Assembly: GCF_030316135.1 (NCBI RefSeq)
Contig: NZ_CP128185.1
Span: 2,294,001-2,358,000 of the forward strand
Length of the DNA stretch: 64,000 nt
Reading direction: 5' to 3'
Source of the DNA: Aliiglaciecola sp. LCG003
Lineage (GTDB): Bacteria > Pseudomonadota > Gammaproteobacteria > Enterobacterales > Alteromonadaceae
Shown here in pieces: positions 37,379 to 46,245 of this stretch. The notes beneath the pieces were generated by a model. The model worked only from the letters and a program-made list of their open reading frames with translations, did not search any database and was not told where the DNA came from. A program made the position numbers and the translations under genes. Numbering within the stretch: the first letter of the stretch is position 1; each line of letters opens with the position of its first letter.

Positions 37379-39013
37379 ATGTCTGCTTCAGTAAATCAGC
37401 AAAACAAAATGAGCTCGGCGCTTGGAGCTATGTTTGACGCTTGTCGGCAAGTCAATCAACAGCCTCCTTTAGCGGTTTCCTGCCAAGAAATAGGTACGGT
37501 TATTAGCGTGTCTTCAGGCATTGCTATTGTGGCAGGGCTGGGCAATGCTGGTCTGGACGAATTATTGCAATTTCCCAACGGAATAATGGGTATAGCATTC
37601 AATCTCGACGAGGACGAAATAGGCGTGGTGCTGCTAGGCCATTCAGAGCATATCAGCGTCGGTGATGAAGTATTGCGAACAGAACGGGTAATGGACATTG
37701 GGGTTGGTAACAGTTTACTCGGCCGTGTTGTCGACCCTCTGGGTATAGCCATTGACGGAGGACGACCATTGAACGTTGAGCATCGCTTGCCAATAGAACG
37801 TCCCGCCCCAGCTATTACCGCCAGATTACCCGTTGAGGTGCCGTTGCAAACAGGTATAAAAGTTATTGACGCTTTACTGCCTATTGGTAGAGGCCAGCGT
37901 GAGTTAATTCTTGGCGATCGTCAAACGGGTAAAACCGCGATCGCTATTGATGCCATTTTGAATCAAAAGAACAACGACGTGATTTGTATATATGTGGCAA
38001 TTGGGCAAAAAGCCTCATCCGTAGCCAAAATACTCGCACAACTTGAACAGCATAACGCATTAGCTTACACCGTGATGGTAGTTGCCGAAGGCAGCAGTCC
38101 TGCCGGTATTAAATACATCGCACCTTATGGTGCCACCAGTATTGCAGAGTATTTTATGCAATCCGGTCAAGACGTATTAATTGTTTATGATGATTTAACC
38201 CAGCACGCCAGAGCCTATCGTGAACTTTCACTGTTATTGCGCCGCACGCCTGGACGTGAAGCATTTCCGGGTGATATTTTTTACATCCATTCACGCTTGT
38301 TAGAACGATCCACTCGCTTAAAAGCAGAATTTGGTGGAGGCTCACTCACCGCCCTTCCGATTATTGAAACTGAAGAGCAGAATATATCAGCTTACATTCC
38401 TACCAACCTCATCTCAATTACCGACGGGCAAATTTATCTATCACCTAGCTTGTTCGATCTGGGTATTCTACCCGCAGTAGATGTGGGTAAGTCCGTATCT
38501 CGTGTAGGCGGCAAAGCCCAACGCAAGATGTTCCGCAAGCTCTCCAGTGATCTGAAGCTCAGCTATGCGCAATTTGAAGAGCTGGAAAGCTTCGCTCGTT
38601 TCGGAGCTAGGCTAGATGAAAGTACTCGCAAAGTATTGGAGCATGGCCGATATATCAGAGCCTGCTTTAAACAAACTGAATTCAATCCGCTGTCAGTCCC
38701 TCAACAACTGGTCCTGCTGTTAGCGTTGAGCGAAGGGATTATTGATACTGTGGTCAACACTTCACTGGATGCTGCTTTAGCTCAACTAGAAACCTTACCC
38801 GCCTTATTGCCTAGCAATATTGTCGATCAGCTCATTCATGCTAACGCAATCAACTCACCAGACAAAAAAATCGTGATGGATAATATCTTGTCTTTATTAG
38901 CGCCTTTTACCATCTCATCTTCTCAACAGAGTGATTTAGATGACAATCAATCTTTGCCGTTGGTGGCCAATAAAACCACTAAAGAATCAACCCTTATCGA
39001 GCCGGATTTATGA
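37379..39013 (+). CDS. atpA: N-ATPase F1 alpha subunit
   Basis: This 544-residue non-catalytic alpha subunit has the P-loop GDRQTGKTAIAIDAI near residue 178, DDLTQHARAYRELSLLLRRT and SRVGGKAQ near residue 376, as expected. The last 40 residues, rich in Asp, Ser and Asn, extend beyond the normal end and are not conserved. It overlaps atpG by 4 bp (ATGA). Confidence 0.94.
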   Translation: MSASVNQQNKMSSALGAMFDACRQVNQQPPLAVSCQEIGTVISVSSGIAIVAGLGNAGLDELLQFPNGIMGIAFNLDEDEIGVVLLGHSEHISVGDEVLRTERVMDIGVGNSLLGRVVDPLGIAIDGGRPLNVEHRLPIERPAPAITARLPVEVPLQTGIKVIDALLPIGRGQRELILGDRQTGKTAIAIDAILNQKNNDVICIYVAIGQKASSVAKILAQLEQHNALAYTVMVVAEGSSPAGIKYIAPYGATSIAEYFMQSGQDVLIVYDDLTQHARAYRELSLLLRRTPGREAFPGDIFYIHSRLLERSTRLKAEFGGGSLTALPIIETEEQNISAYIPTNLISITDGQIYLSPSLFDLGILPAVDVGKSVSRVGGKAQRKMFRKLSSDLKLSYAQFEELESFARFGARLDESTRKVLEHGRYIRACFKQTEFNPLSVPQQLVLLLALSEGIIDTVVNTSLDAALAQLETLPALLPSNIVDQLIHANAINSPDKKIVMDNILSLLAPFTISSSQQSDLDDNQSLPLVANKTTKESTLIEPDL

Positions 39014-39906
39014 CCCAAGCGTTATCTGGCTTACAGCGAAAAATAGGTTATACTCACGAACTTCAGTCCGTTGTGCGCACGATGAAAGCCTTGGCTGCAG
39101 CTAATATTGTGCAATTTGAAGATGCGGTTAATTCCCTGATTGAATATTACTATTGTGTACAACTTGGTCTAAACGCTTGCTTTAATCAGCCTTTGCGAAG
39201 CATCCCCCAATATCCTTTTAATATCCGCCACCAGGATGATTCTTTGGCTGTAATTGTATTTGGTTCAGATCAAGGTTTAGTCGGTCGCTTCAATGAGAAT
39301 TTAGCAGAGTTTTCTAATCACACCCTGTCAACCTACCAAACTAAGAAACACATTTGGTGTGTCGGTGAAAGAGTGTTGCAGCACCTTAGCACTGATAACA
39401 TACAGCTGGAAAATCCACATCAATTACCAAGCAGCATTGACGGTATTGCCGAACTAGTCGGTGAATTACTAGTAGAATTAGAAAAATTATTGAATAGTCA
39501 CACTGTTAGTCAGGTAATGCTCATTTACAATAGTCCTATCAGCAAATCTAGCTATGCACCCAAGTCCCTTCGCTTACTGCCTTTGGACAAGAAATGGCGC
39601 AAACAGGTGGAGCAAGCCAACTGGCCAAAAGGTTCGTTACCTGAACTACTAAACGATCGCGAAAAAACATTTTTGGCACTCATAAAAGAATATCTTTACG
39701 TTGCTATATATAGAGCCTGTGCTGAATCCTTAGCCAGTGAAAATGCCAGTCGTTTGTCCGGTATGTTACGAGCCGAAAAAAACATTGAAAATCAATTGCA
39801 TGATTTAACCTTGCAATATCAGCAAATTCGTCAGCAAAATATCGATCAAGAACTATTTGATTTGATCTTGGGCAATGAAGCCTTAACCCAGCAGCCCAAA
39901 AGATAA
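39010..39906 (+). CDS. atpG: N-ATPase F1 gamma subunit
   Basis: This central-stalk gamma subunit of 298 residues has an N-terminal helix, LQRKIGYTHELQSVVRTMKA, and a C-terminal helix, ASENASRLSGMLRAEKNIEN. The middle part FGSDQGLVGRFNENL is the conserved Rossmann-like core. It is the last gene of the operon; the start overlaps atpA by 4 bp. Confidence 0.92.
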   Translation: MTQALSGLQRKIGYTHELQSVVRTMKALAAANIVQFEDAVNSLIEYYYCVQLGLNACFNQPLRSIPQYPFNIRHQDDSLAVIVFGSDQGLVGRFNENLAEFSNHTLSTYQTKKHIWCVGERVLQHLSTDNIQLENPHQLPSSIDGIAELVGELLVELEKLLNSHTVSQVMLIYNSPISKSSYAPKSLRLLPLDKKWRKQVEQANWPKGSLPELLNDREKTFLALIKEYLYVAIYRACAESLASENASRLSGMLRAEKNIENQLHDLTLQYQQIRQQNIDQELFDLILGNEALTQQPKR

Positions 39907-40206
39907 TTAATTTAGAGACCCATTATTGCTTTTTACCCCCCGGACCATATCCCCTATTTAGCGGCCAATCTTAGCGATAAATTTTCATGTCTACGCGCTA
40001 ATATATTAAGTCTACTTAGTTAGTAATTCGCTATGTTACTGATAACTCGTGTTTTACAACGACCACATTGGCATAAGGAGTAAAAGGTGGTAGGTTCGAT
40101 ATCGCAGCCTAGTGATTCTTAGCTACACCGCTGAGCCTCAAAAATTAGTCGATAATAGGTCGCAAGTTGAACATATCACCCAGAACATCAAAATTGGAGT
40201 TAAAGC
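39907..40206. other. Intergenic region between atpG and dgt
   Basis: No gene or terminator hairpin with a U run is seen. The right end carries the GGAG ribosome site for dgt at about 40196. A short frame after an AAGGAG near 40076 codes for only about 11 residues and was not called. Confidence 0.5.
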
Positions 40207-41526
40207 ATGTGGAGTGAACGCAGGGGATCAGGCCAATCGATTCGCCAGGGAGATCATCGTAATCCATTTCAACGAGATAAAGCTCGAATATTGCACTCAG
40301 CTGCGTTTCGTCGTCTACAGGCCAAAACTCAGGTTTTAGGTGTGGGGATGAGCGATTTTTATCGTACCCGTCTTACCCACTCATTAGAGGCATCTCAAAT
40401 CGGTCAAGGTATAGCCGCCCAGTTACGCTCAAAATATCCTGAATTGACGGAAACCTTGCAACTTAACGATCACTTGATTGAGGCCCTGTGCTTAGCCCAT
40501 GATATTGGTCATCCGCCCTACGGGCATGGTGGTGAGATCGCTTTGCATTATAAGATGCATCAACATGGTGGATTCGAAGGAAATGGCCAAACCTTCAGAA
40601 TTGTCAGTAAATTAGAACCTTATACCCTTGAGCACGGTATGAATTTAAGCCGCCGCACCGTGCTGGGATTGGTTAAATATCCTAACTTTCTCGACAGCTT
40701 AAATCATCGAGCAGCACAAAAACAACCCATTCCCCATCGACAGGTAAAAGCAGAATCTTGGCACCCGCCCAAAGGATTATACCGCTGTGATGAGAGCGTC
40801 TTCGAATGGATGTTAGCGCCACTTAGCGTCAACGATCAAAACTTGTTTATGTCGTTCAGCCAGTACGACGATAAGCATAGTAAGACTAAATTCAAATCCT
40901 TTGATTGCTCAATTATGGAATTAGCCGATGATATTGCCTACGGCATTCACGATCTGGAAGATGCCATAGTGATGGGAATTGTCAATCGAGACCAATTCCA
41001 ACAGGAAGTTGCCCAACACATTAAACCTTTGGAAGCGTTTAGTTTATCAACATCCATCGATAGCTTAACGGAGCAGTTATTTAGCCCGCTACATTTTCAA
41101 CGCAAGGATGCCATAGGTGCATTGGTAAACGCCTTCATCACTTCGATAGAAATCAAACAAAATCCAGCCGATTTTGACCAACCTATTTTGCGCTATCATG
41201 CTGCCTTTCCGGAACAATCAGCTGATGCCTTGACACTGTTCAAATCTTTTGTGTTTCAGCGAGTGATCCGCAAACCTGAAATTCAACTGCTTGAATACAA
41301 AGGACAACAGATAGTGATGGAGTTATTCGAAGCTTTCGCTTCAGATCCAGAAAGATTATTGCCTGATAATACTAAAGCGAGATGGCTTGAAGCGGAATCT
41401 GATGGTAACGGATATCGGGTAATTTCTGATTACATTTCGGGCATGACAGACGGGTTTTCAGCAAAACTCTACAATACTTTATTTTTACCAACCTCGGGCG
41501 GCAGCAGCGACAATTTCACGGTTTAG
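40207..41526 (+). CDS. dgt: Deoxyguanosinetriphosphate triphosphohydrolase-like protein
   Basis: This HD-domain dNTPase of 439 residues has DKARILHSAAFRRLQAKTQV and TRLTHSLEASQIGQG at the N-terminus, the metal pair in CLAHDIGHPPYGHGGE near residue 99, and MELADDIAYGIHDLEDAI near 240. It hydrolyses dGTP or other dNTPs to the nucleoside and triphosphate. This subtype, sometimes named anti-phage dGTPase, can lower dNTP levels during phage infection. Whether that holds here is unknown. GGAG precedes the ATG by 7 bases. Confidence 0.9.
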   Translation: MWSERRGSGQSIRQGDHRNPFQRDKARILHSAAFRRLQAKTQVLGVGMSDFYRTRLTHSLEASQIGQGIAAQLRSKYPELTETLQLNDHLIEALCLAHDIGHPPYGHGGEIALHYKMHQHGGFEGNGQTFRIVSKLEPYTLEHGMNLSRRTVLGLVKYPNFLDSLNHRAAQKQPIPHRQVKAESWHPPKGLYRCDESVFEWMLAPLSVNDQNLFMSFSQYDDKHSKTKFKSFDCSIMELADDIAYGIHDLEDAIVMGIVNRDQFQQEVAQHIKPLEAFSLSTSIDSLTEQLFSPLHFQRKDAIGALVNAFITSIEIKQNPADFDQPILRYHAAFPEQSADALTLFKSFVFQRVIRKPEIQLLEYKGQQIVMELFEAFASDPERLLPDNTKARWLEAESDGNGYRVISDYISGMTDGFSAKLYNTLFLPTSGGSSDNFTV

Positions 41527-41648
41527 TTTTGACATACAAGCCCCAAAATTCTAATCCAAGCTGTCGTGATAGAATTGTGATGTAATTTTTACTCTAAAAA
41601 GTCTATCTGTTCGTATAGATATGATAAGTGAGTAAAGGAAATCAGAAA

Positions 41649-42653
41649 ATGCTAATTAAAAGCAGTCGAAAAAGTGACATTGCCGAACATCAAGTGACAG
41701 ATGAAAAGATCTATAATGATCGCAGGAAGATCCTTAAAACATTAGGTTTTGTTGGCGCCAGCTCACTAATATCGTCACCTTCTGCTAACGCAATAGGATG
41801 GTTTTCTGATGATGACAAAGCACGTTTTCAAACCCACAAATTAGAGTTTTCGAAAACACCTCAATTTAGGACAGATGAGACGTTAACGCCTGAGCAGAAG
41901 ATAATCTCTCATAATAACTTCTACGAATTCGGTACCGGCAAGTCTGATCCGGTCGAAAATGCCCAGCAGTTCAAAGTCGATCCCTGGACATTGAAAGTGG
42001 ATGGATTGGTTGAAAAACCCGTAACCCTTGGTTATGAGGATCTAACCACTGCCTTTCCTTTGGAGGAACGCATATATCGCCTGCGCTGTGTTGAAGCATG
42101 GTCGATGGTGATCCCTTGGATTGGCTTTTCATTAGCCAGTTTGATCAACAAAGCCAAGCCCTTGAGCAGCGCTAAATATGTGGCCTTTGAAACCTTATAT
42201 GATCCCAAACAGATGCCCGGTCAGAAAAGCCGATTTGTTGGCGGAGGTGTGGATTATCCCTATGTAGAAGGTTTACGTTTGGATGAAGCCTTGCACCCCC
42301 TCACCTTGATGTCTGTTGGCTTGTATGGCAAAACCCTACCCGCTCAAAATGGCGCGCCGATCCGCTTAGTTGTGCCTTGGAAATATGGCTTTAAAAGTAT
42401 TAAATCCATTGTGAAAATTACCCTTACCGATAAAAAACCACCGGTAACTTGGAATATTTTGGCCCCCAACGAATATGGCTTTTACGCCAACGTAAACCCT
42501 AATGTGGCCCATCCACGCTGGAGCCAAGACCGGGAACGGCGCCTAACAAGCGGCGGATTACTTAGCCGCAATCGTATCCCAACACAAATGTTTAATGGCT
42601 ATGATGAAGTGGCAGCGTTGTATAAAGACATGGATTTAAGGCGATACTTTTAA
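41649..42653 (+). CDS. msrP: Protein-methionine-sulfoxide reductase catalytic subunit MsrP
   Basis: This periplasmic molybdoenzyme has 334 residues and a Tat signal, [17 protein letters not shown], near residue 22. The molybdenum Cys is in [19 protein letters not shown] near residue 145. It repairs oxidised methionine in periplasmic proteins, taking electrons from MsrQ. Start 41649 has AAAGGAAA upstream; a GTG 21 bases earlier is possible. Gene pair msrP-msrQ as usual. Confidence 0.94.
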   Translation: MLIKSSRKSDIAEHQVTDEKIYNDRRKILKTLGFVGASSLISSPSANAIGWFSDDDKARFQTHKLEFSKTPQFRTDETLTPEQKIISHNNFYEFGTGKSDPVENAQQFKVDPWTLKVDGLVEKPVTLGYEDLTTAFPLEERIYRLRCVEAWSMVIPWIGFSLASLINKAKPLSSAKYVAFETLYDPKQMPGQKSRFVGGGVDYPYVEGLRLDEALHPLTLMSVGLYGKTLPAQNGAPIRLVVPWKYGFKSIKSIVKITLTDKKPPVTWNILAPNEYGFYANVNPNVAHPRWSQDRERRLTSGGLLSRNRIPTQMFNGYDEVAALYKDMDLRRYF

Positions 42654-42656
42654 CTG

Positions 42657-43259
42657 ATGCTGAAACTCTCTGCAAAACGTATCTTTTGGCTAAAAGTCGT
42701 TATCCATATCAGTTGTTTAGCACCAATTATATGGGTGTATCAGCTGGGTTTGACGGACCAACTTGGCGGCGATCCGGTAGAAGCTATTTTATATTTCACC
42801 GGTATTGGTGCATTCAATATATTGTTAATTTCGTTGTGCGTCAGTCCATTAGCAAAGCGCTTTCGGTTAGCTGCGTTGATCCGCGTACGTCGCTTGCTTG
42901 GCTTATATTCATTCACTTATGCACTGGCACACTTCGGCAGTTATATTGTGTTTGAACTCCAATTTGAATGGCAATTACTGCTTTCTGAGATTATTAAACG
43001 CCCCTATATAACGGTTGGCTTTGTGGCCCTGTGCATACTACTTTCGTTAACGGCCTCCTCAACAACTTGGGCGCAACGAAAGATGGGCAGGAAATGGCAA
43101 TCTCTACATAATTTTGTATATGTGGCCGCAGTGTTGATCGCTTTACATTATATTTGGTCAGTTAAATCTGACATTATTCAGCCCAGTGCCTATTGGCTGA
43201 TGGTGCTAATTCTATTATGGTTTAGAAAAGATAAACTACTAAGAGCATGGAAACGGTAG
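42657..43259 (+). CDS. msrQ: Heme-binding membrane subunit MsrQ
   Basis: These 200 residues have six membrane helices. RRLLGLYSFTYALAHFGSYI carries a heme His, and RKWQSLHNFVYVAAVLIALH with HYIWSVKSD carries two more. It passes electrons from the quinone pool or flavin reductase to MsrP. It begins 3 bp after the msrP stop. Confidence 0.93.
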   Translation: MLKLSAKRIFWLKVVIHISCLAPIIWVYQLGLTDQLGGDPVEAILYFTGIGAFNILLISLCVSPLAKRFRLAALIRVRRLLGLYSFTYALAHFGSYIVFELQFEWQLLLSEIIKRPYITVGFVALCILLSLTASSTTWAQRKMGRKWQSLHNFVYVAAVLIALHYIWSVKSDIIQPSAYWLMVLILLWFRKDKLLRAWKR

Positions 43260-43302
43260 CAGCAATAAAAATTATGCTACCGCTCTTACGCCCCAGCGTG
43301 AC

Positions 43303-43560
43303 TTAAACAGCTTCTACTCCGATAAAAAATGCTAGACGCTGCCATCCATCACACTTTTCAATACTCCCTGGACGTTTTTCATTTATAGGATAAAGTACAT
43401 TATCACGGGGATTAAAAATAGCCACATGAGCTTCACCCGGCCATCGTCAAACTTGACGAACCCTATACACCACACACACTTCGTCTCTAGCATCGCAACC
43501 AAATGTAAATATTGTTCCGACTTGATGTTCGATTTATCCAGTCAGTTGCAATAACGCTTC
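43303..43560 (-). pseudogene. Possible decayed coding remnant
   Basis: On the minus strand the last 40 or so codons before a TAA at about 43303 read like real protein (GEAHVAIFNPRDNVLYPINE, ending GWQRLAFFIGVEAV). Upstream the frame is broken by a TGA, and protein-like sequence continues in another frame (KFDDGRV). No start codon with a ribosome site is found. It may be the scar of a lost small gene. The family is not recognised. Confidence 0.3.
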
Positions 43561-43612
43561 TTTGTATCTTTGATTCAAATAAAAGTGACTCTTCGATTAA
43601 ATACCAAGCAAT

Positions 43613-43644
43613 TATTTAAGTATTTAAGTATTTAAGTATTTAAG
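43613..43644 (+). repeat. Four tandem copies of an 8-bp unit TATTTAAG
   Basis: The unit TATTTAAG is repeated exactly four times head to tail at 43613, 43621, 43629 and 43637. It lies 15 bp before the LexA-type sites of the sulA-like gene. Unit number could change by slippage. Confidence 0.9.
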
Positions 43645-43659
43645 TAAAAATAACTTGCA

Positions 43660-43708
43660 TGTATGTTTATACAGTACTAATGTATATCAAACACTGTATA
43701 AACATACA
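43660..43708 (+). promoter_or_regulatory. Pair of inverted LexA-type sites
   Basis: TGTATGTTTATACAGT at 43660-43675 is the exact reverse complement of ACTGTATAAACATACA at 43693-43708, with 17 bp between. Each arm holds CTGT-N8-ACA(C/T), one base from the gammaproteobacterial LexA site CTGT-N8-ACAG. The second arm ends 15 bp before the start codon of the SulA-like gene, so LexA binding would block its transcription. Confidence 0.75.
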
Positions 43709-43723
43709 CGAGCGAGATTGACC

Positions 43724-44107
43724 ATGGCGTTATTACATTCAACCGATATCACTGAATTAAACCCAGCATACAACAAGCTGCATTTTCAAAACTTTAAGGC
43801 CCTAAATGGTCTCTCTCATTTACCAGAATCGAAATGGATGTATTTACTGTCAAACAATATAGCCTTTAATTCGGATGTAGACGGAGCTATCCGGCTGAAG
43901 AAACCTAATGATGAAATTTTATTTGTTTGGTTAGAAAAAATTGTTGAGGGTGGTCAATGTTCTATCTTGTTTGTTGAAGAATTGCATTTAGATGACTTAA
44001 GAATTCAACGCCTGAAATATTTATGTGAGCTGCATTATGTCACTTTGGTTAATCTTACCCTTGATAGCGCTACGCCAAAAAATCTTGTCGTAGGACCCTG
44101 GAACTAA
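43724..44107 (+). CDS. SulA-like SOS cell-division inhibitor
   Basis: This 127-residue protein has weak but ordered similarity to SulA. SKWMYLLSNN lies near residue 37, followed by ILFVWLEKIVEGGQCSILFV, the region that in SulA touches FtsZ, then EELHLDDLRIQRLKYL. The start 43724 (MALLHSTD) lies just after the LexA-type sites; an upstream extension would run through them. SulA stops FtsZ assembly during DNA damage. Assignment rests on both the pattern and the SOS promoter. Confidence 0.7.
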   Translation: MALLHSTDITELNPAYNKLHFQNFKALNGLSHLPESKWMYLLSNNIAFNSDVDGAIRLKKPNDEILFVWLEKIVEGGQCSILFVEELHLDDLRIQRLKYLCELHYVTLVNLTLDSATPKNLVVGPWN

Positions 44108-44176
44108 CGAGCGTTTATTCAACTGACTAATTATTACAGTCCTGAAGTGTGTAAGTTGTCCTTGGTATTGAACTAG

Positions 44177-44581
44177 CTATTGAGCATCAGATAATTGGTT
44201 TAACACCTCAAGTGCTCGGTTGGCGTCAGAGGCATTCACAAAAATGTGATCATGGTAATAGGCTGCCACAACATTAGCACTGATGTTAGCTTGGGTAAGT
44301 GCGTGTGACACTGCTGCCGTAAGCCCCACTGCCTCTAAACTAGAATGGACATTCAATGTAATGCATTTGTAAGTAGTATCATCATCAAGTGATAGATGGC
44401 GTGCATTGTCCACCGCTAAAATAAGCGATATTCCTTCTTCTTCGATGAATACAGATTTTGGGTCCAATTGTGCGATGGTGTTCCAATCAAGTTCATCACT
44501 AGAATAAAATACGAATTCAGCTTCTGACAAACTAGGCGACATATCCGCCAACAGCCGCGCTAAATTAACCTCACCAACCAT
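44177..44581 (-). CDS. ACT-domain protein
   Basis: This protein of about 134 residues begins MVGEVNLARLLADMSPSLS and has EFVFYSSDELDW and a second ACT unit, CITLNVHSSLEAVGLTAAVS and ANISANVVAAYYHDHIFV. It belongs to the small double-ACT family often marked DUF2241/ACT_7, which probably binds an amino acid. The longer reading frame to 44641 was rejected because homologues start at this Met. It is divergent from ychJ. Confidence 0.82.
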   Translation of the reverse strand: MVGEVNLARLLADMSPSLSEAEFVFYSSDELDWNTIAQLDPKSVFIEEEGISLILAVDNARHLSLDDDTTYKCITLNVHSSLEAVGLTAAVSHALTQANISANVVAAYYHDHIFVNASDANRALEVLNQLSDAQ

Positions 44582-44684
44582 ATTCAACACACCAATTTTT
44601 TCAAAAAATAAAGTAAAATAATAGCGTGTAGTAATCAACAAAGCGATAGAATTGATCCGTAATATTATTCAACCTGTGACTCAG

Positions 44685-45143
44685 ATGAAAACACTCTGCC
44701 CTTGCGGCTCCCAAATTGATCTAGCCAAATGTTGCGGCCGATTCATCGATTCAAATGAATGCCCTGACACCCCTGAGCAGTTAATGCGATCTCGTTTCAG
44801 CGCTTATTTTCTAAAACGATATGATTACGTATTAGCCACTTACAGTGCCGCCAAACGTAATGCACTGACAGTTGCTGAGTTAGAAAATAGTGATGGGGAC
44901 TGCCAATGGCTGTCCTTATCAATCATAGCTCGACCGTCTGACAACCAAGTTGAATTCAAAGCCTATTATAAAATTCAACAACAATTTTTTGTTTTACATG
45001 AAAAATCTGACTTTATAATCGAAGACCAGCGATGGCGTTATGACAGTGGAGTGCTGTATGCAGATTCAGCAGAAATACAGCTAAAGCGAAATGACCCTTG
45101 CCTATGTAACAGTGGCAAAAAATATAAAAAATGTTGTTTATAG
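44685..45143 (+). CDS. ychJ: YchJ-family SEC-C motif protein
   Basis: This protein of 152 residues has a zinc-binding SEC-C motif at each end: LCPCGSQIDLAKCCG at the start and NDPCLCNSGKKYKKCC at the end. Between them, PEQLMRSRFSAYFLKRYDYV marks the YchJ/UPF0225 family. Start 44685 (MKTLCPCGS) was chosen by homologues. The role is unknown; SEC-C motifs bind zinc and, in SecA, contact SecB and ribosomes. Confidence 0.88.
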   Translation: MKTLCPCGSQIDLAKCCGRFIDSNECPDTPEQLMRSRFSAYFLKRYDYVLATYSAAKRNALTVAELENSDGDCQWLSLSIIARPSDNQVEFKAYYKIQQQFFVLHEKSDFIIEDQRWRYDSGVLYADSAEIQLKRNDPCLCNSGKKYKKCCL

Positions 45144-45269
45144 TGGCATTGTCATACTAATTAGGTAATTGCAGTTGGAGTGTTCAAAGCAATATCAGCA
45201 GAATGTGTTAGCCAACAACACAGAATCATCAGACTAATAGTAAAGCTATGAGAAATGTTTGCTGGAAAT

Positions 45270-45301
45270 AAAAAAGCACCAACTTAATAGTGGTGCTTTT
45301 A
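45270..45301 (-). terminator. Terminator of the PEP-CTERM gene
   Basis: AAAAGCACCA at 45272-45281 pairs with TGGTGCTTTT at 45291-45300. On the minus strand the stem is followed by TTTTTT, 26 bp after the stop codon of the broken PEP-CTERM gene. Confidence 0.8.
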
Positions 45302-45326
45302 CCGATAAATCAGAATGATTATCTGA

Positions 45327-45400
45327 TTAGGAAAATTTACGACGTGATGCTAATCCTATCAATCCTAGAGCAAAAATCGCTAATGTAGTTGGCTCTTGCA
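45327..45400 (-). pseudogene. 3' fragment of a PEP-CTERM protein gene cut by an IS21 element
   Basis: The minus strand codes for QEPTTLAIFALGLIGL and ASRRKFS, then a stop: a complete PEP-CTERM sorting signal, with PEP-like EPT, a membrane helix and a basic tail. The rest of the gene is on the other side of the IS21 element (47989-48320). When the IS and one copy of the TGCA duplication are removed, the two parts join in frame. The intact protein would have been exported and processed by exosortase. Confidence 0.85.
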
Positions 45401-45476
45401 TATTCTGGTGATAAGGATCAGTCATTCCGGTTTCATCGGGATCACTAATCTTTGACGCATTGGACGAGTCTGTGTT

Positions 45477-46232
45477 TTACCCTAAGTGATCCCGATGGGT
45501 CAACTCAGATTGTATTTTTCTCATCGACTCCCCTTTTAAATTGATCCGGTGAGCGTTGTGCATGAGCCTGTCTAGAATCGCGTCTGCCAACGTATTATCG
45601 CCAATAGACTGATACCACTGATCGGTCGGTAACTGACTGATGATCACAGTCGATGAGCTGCCGTTTCTATCATCCATGATTTCCATCAGATCGTTCCGGT
45701 GTGCGGCTTTAAGTGGTTCCAGCCCCCAGTCATCCAGAATGAGCATGTTCATGCGGGCCAGATGCTGTAGCGCCTTGCTGTAGGTGCCATCAGCTTTTGC
45801 TTGGGTCAGTTCTAGCATTAATCGAGAGAGTCGGTAGTATTTCGCGCTGTAACCTTTGGTGCAAGCGGTGTGCGCTAAAGCACAGGCCAGATAAGTCTTA
45901 CCGCTGCCGCAAGGACCGGTGAGTAGCAGGTTCTGGTGCTTGTTTACCCAGTCACATTGCAACAGAGAGGCCATCATAGCTTGCTTTAGTCCCCTTGGCT
46001 GGCTGTAATCTATATCCCGTGCAGTGGCGTTGATTTTCAATTTGGCGGCTTTGAGCAATCGCTGTTGTTTACGCTGCTCCCGCTCATGTTGTTCGCAGTC
46101 GGTCATCAGTTGGAGTCGCTCATCGAAGCTTAAAGCATCGTAGTTGCCAGGTTGTTCAGTTTGCATCGTCAGAGCTTTTGCCATGCCGGTGAGTTTGAGC
46201 TGGCGTAGTTGGGTGAGAGTATTATTTATCAT
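45477..46232 (-). CDS. istB: IS21-family helper ATPase IstB
   Basis: This AAA+ protein of 251 residues has Walker A LLLTGPCGSGKTYLACALA near residue 108, Walker B NMLILDDWGLEPL, and sensor region TVIISQLPTDQWYQSIGD. It helps the IstA transposase choose and capture target DNA. The start was put at 46232 with GGAGACATC before it, 13 bp after the istA stop; an open extension reaching into istA was rejected. Confidence 0.93.
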   Translation of the reverse strand: MINNTLTQLRQLKLTGMAKALTMQTEQPGNYDALSFDERLQLMTDCEQHEREQRKQQRLLKAAKLKINATARDIDYSQPRGLKQAMMASLLQCDWVNKHQNLLLTGPCGSGKTYLACALAHTACTKGYSAKYYRLSRLMLELTQAKADGTYSKALQHLARMNMLILDDWGLEPLKAAHRNDLMEIMDDRNGSSSTVIISQLPTDQWYQSIGDNTLADAILDRLMHNAHRINLKGESMRKIQSELTHRDHLG

Positions 46233-46245
46233 GATGTCTCCTTGA

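Noticed and set aside
43655-43723. N-terminal extension of the SulA-like protein
   Set aside because: It would run through both LexA-type sites, which must lie in the promoter.
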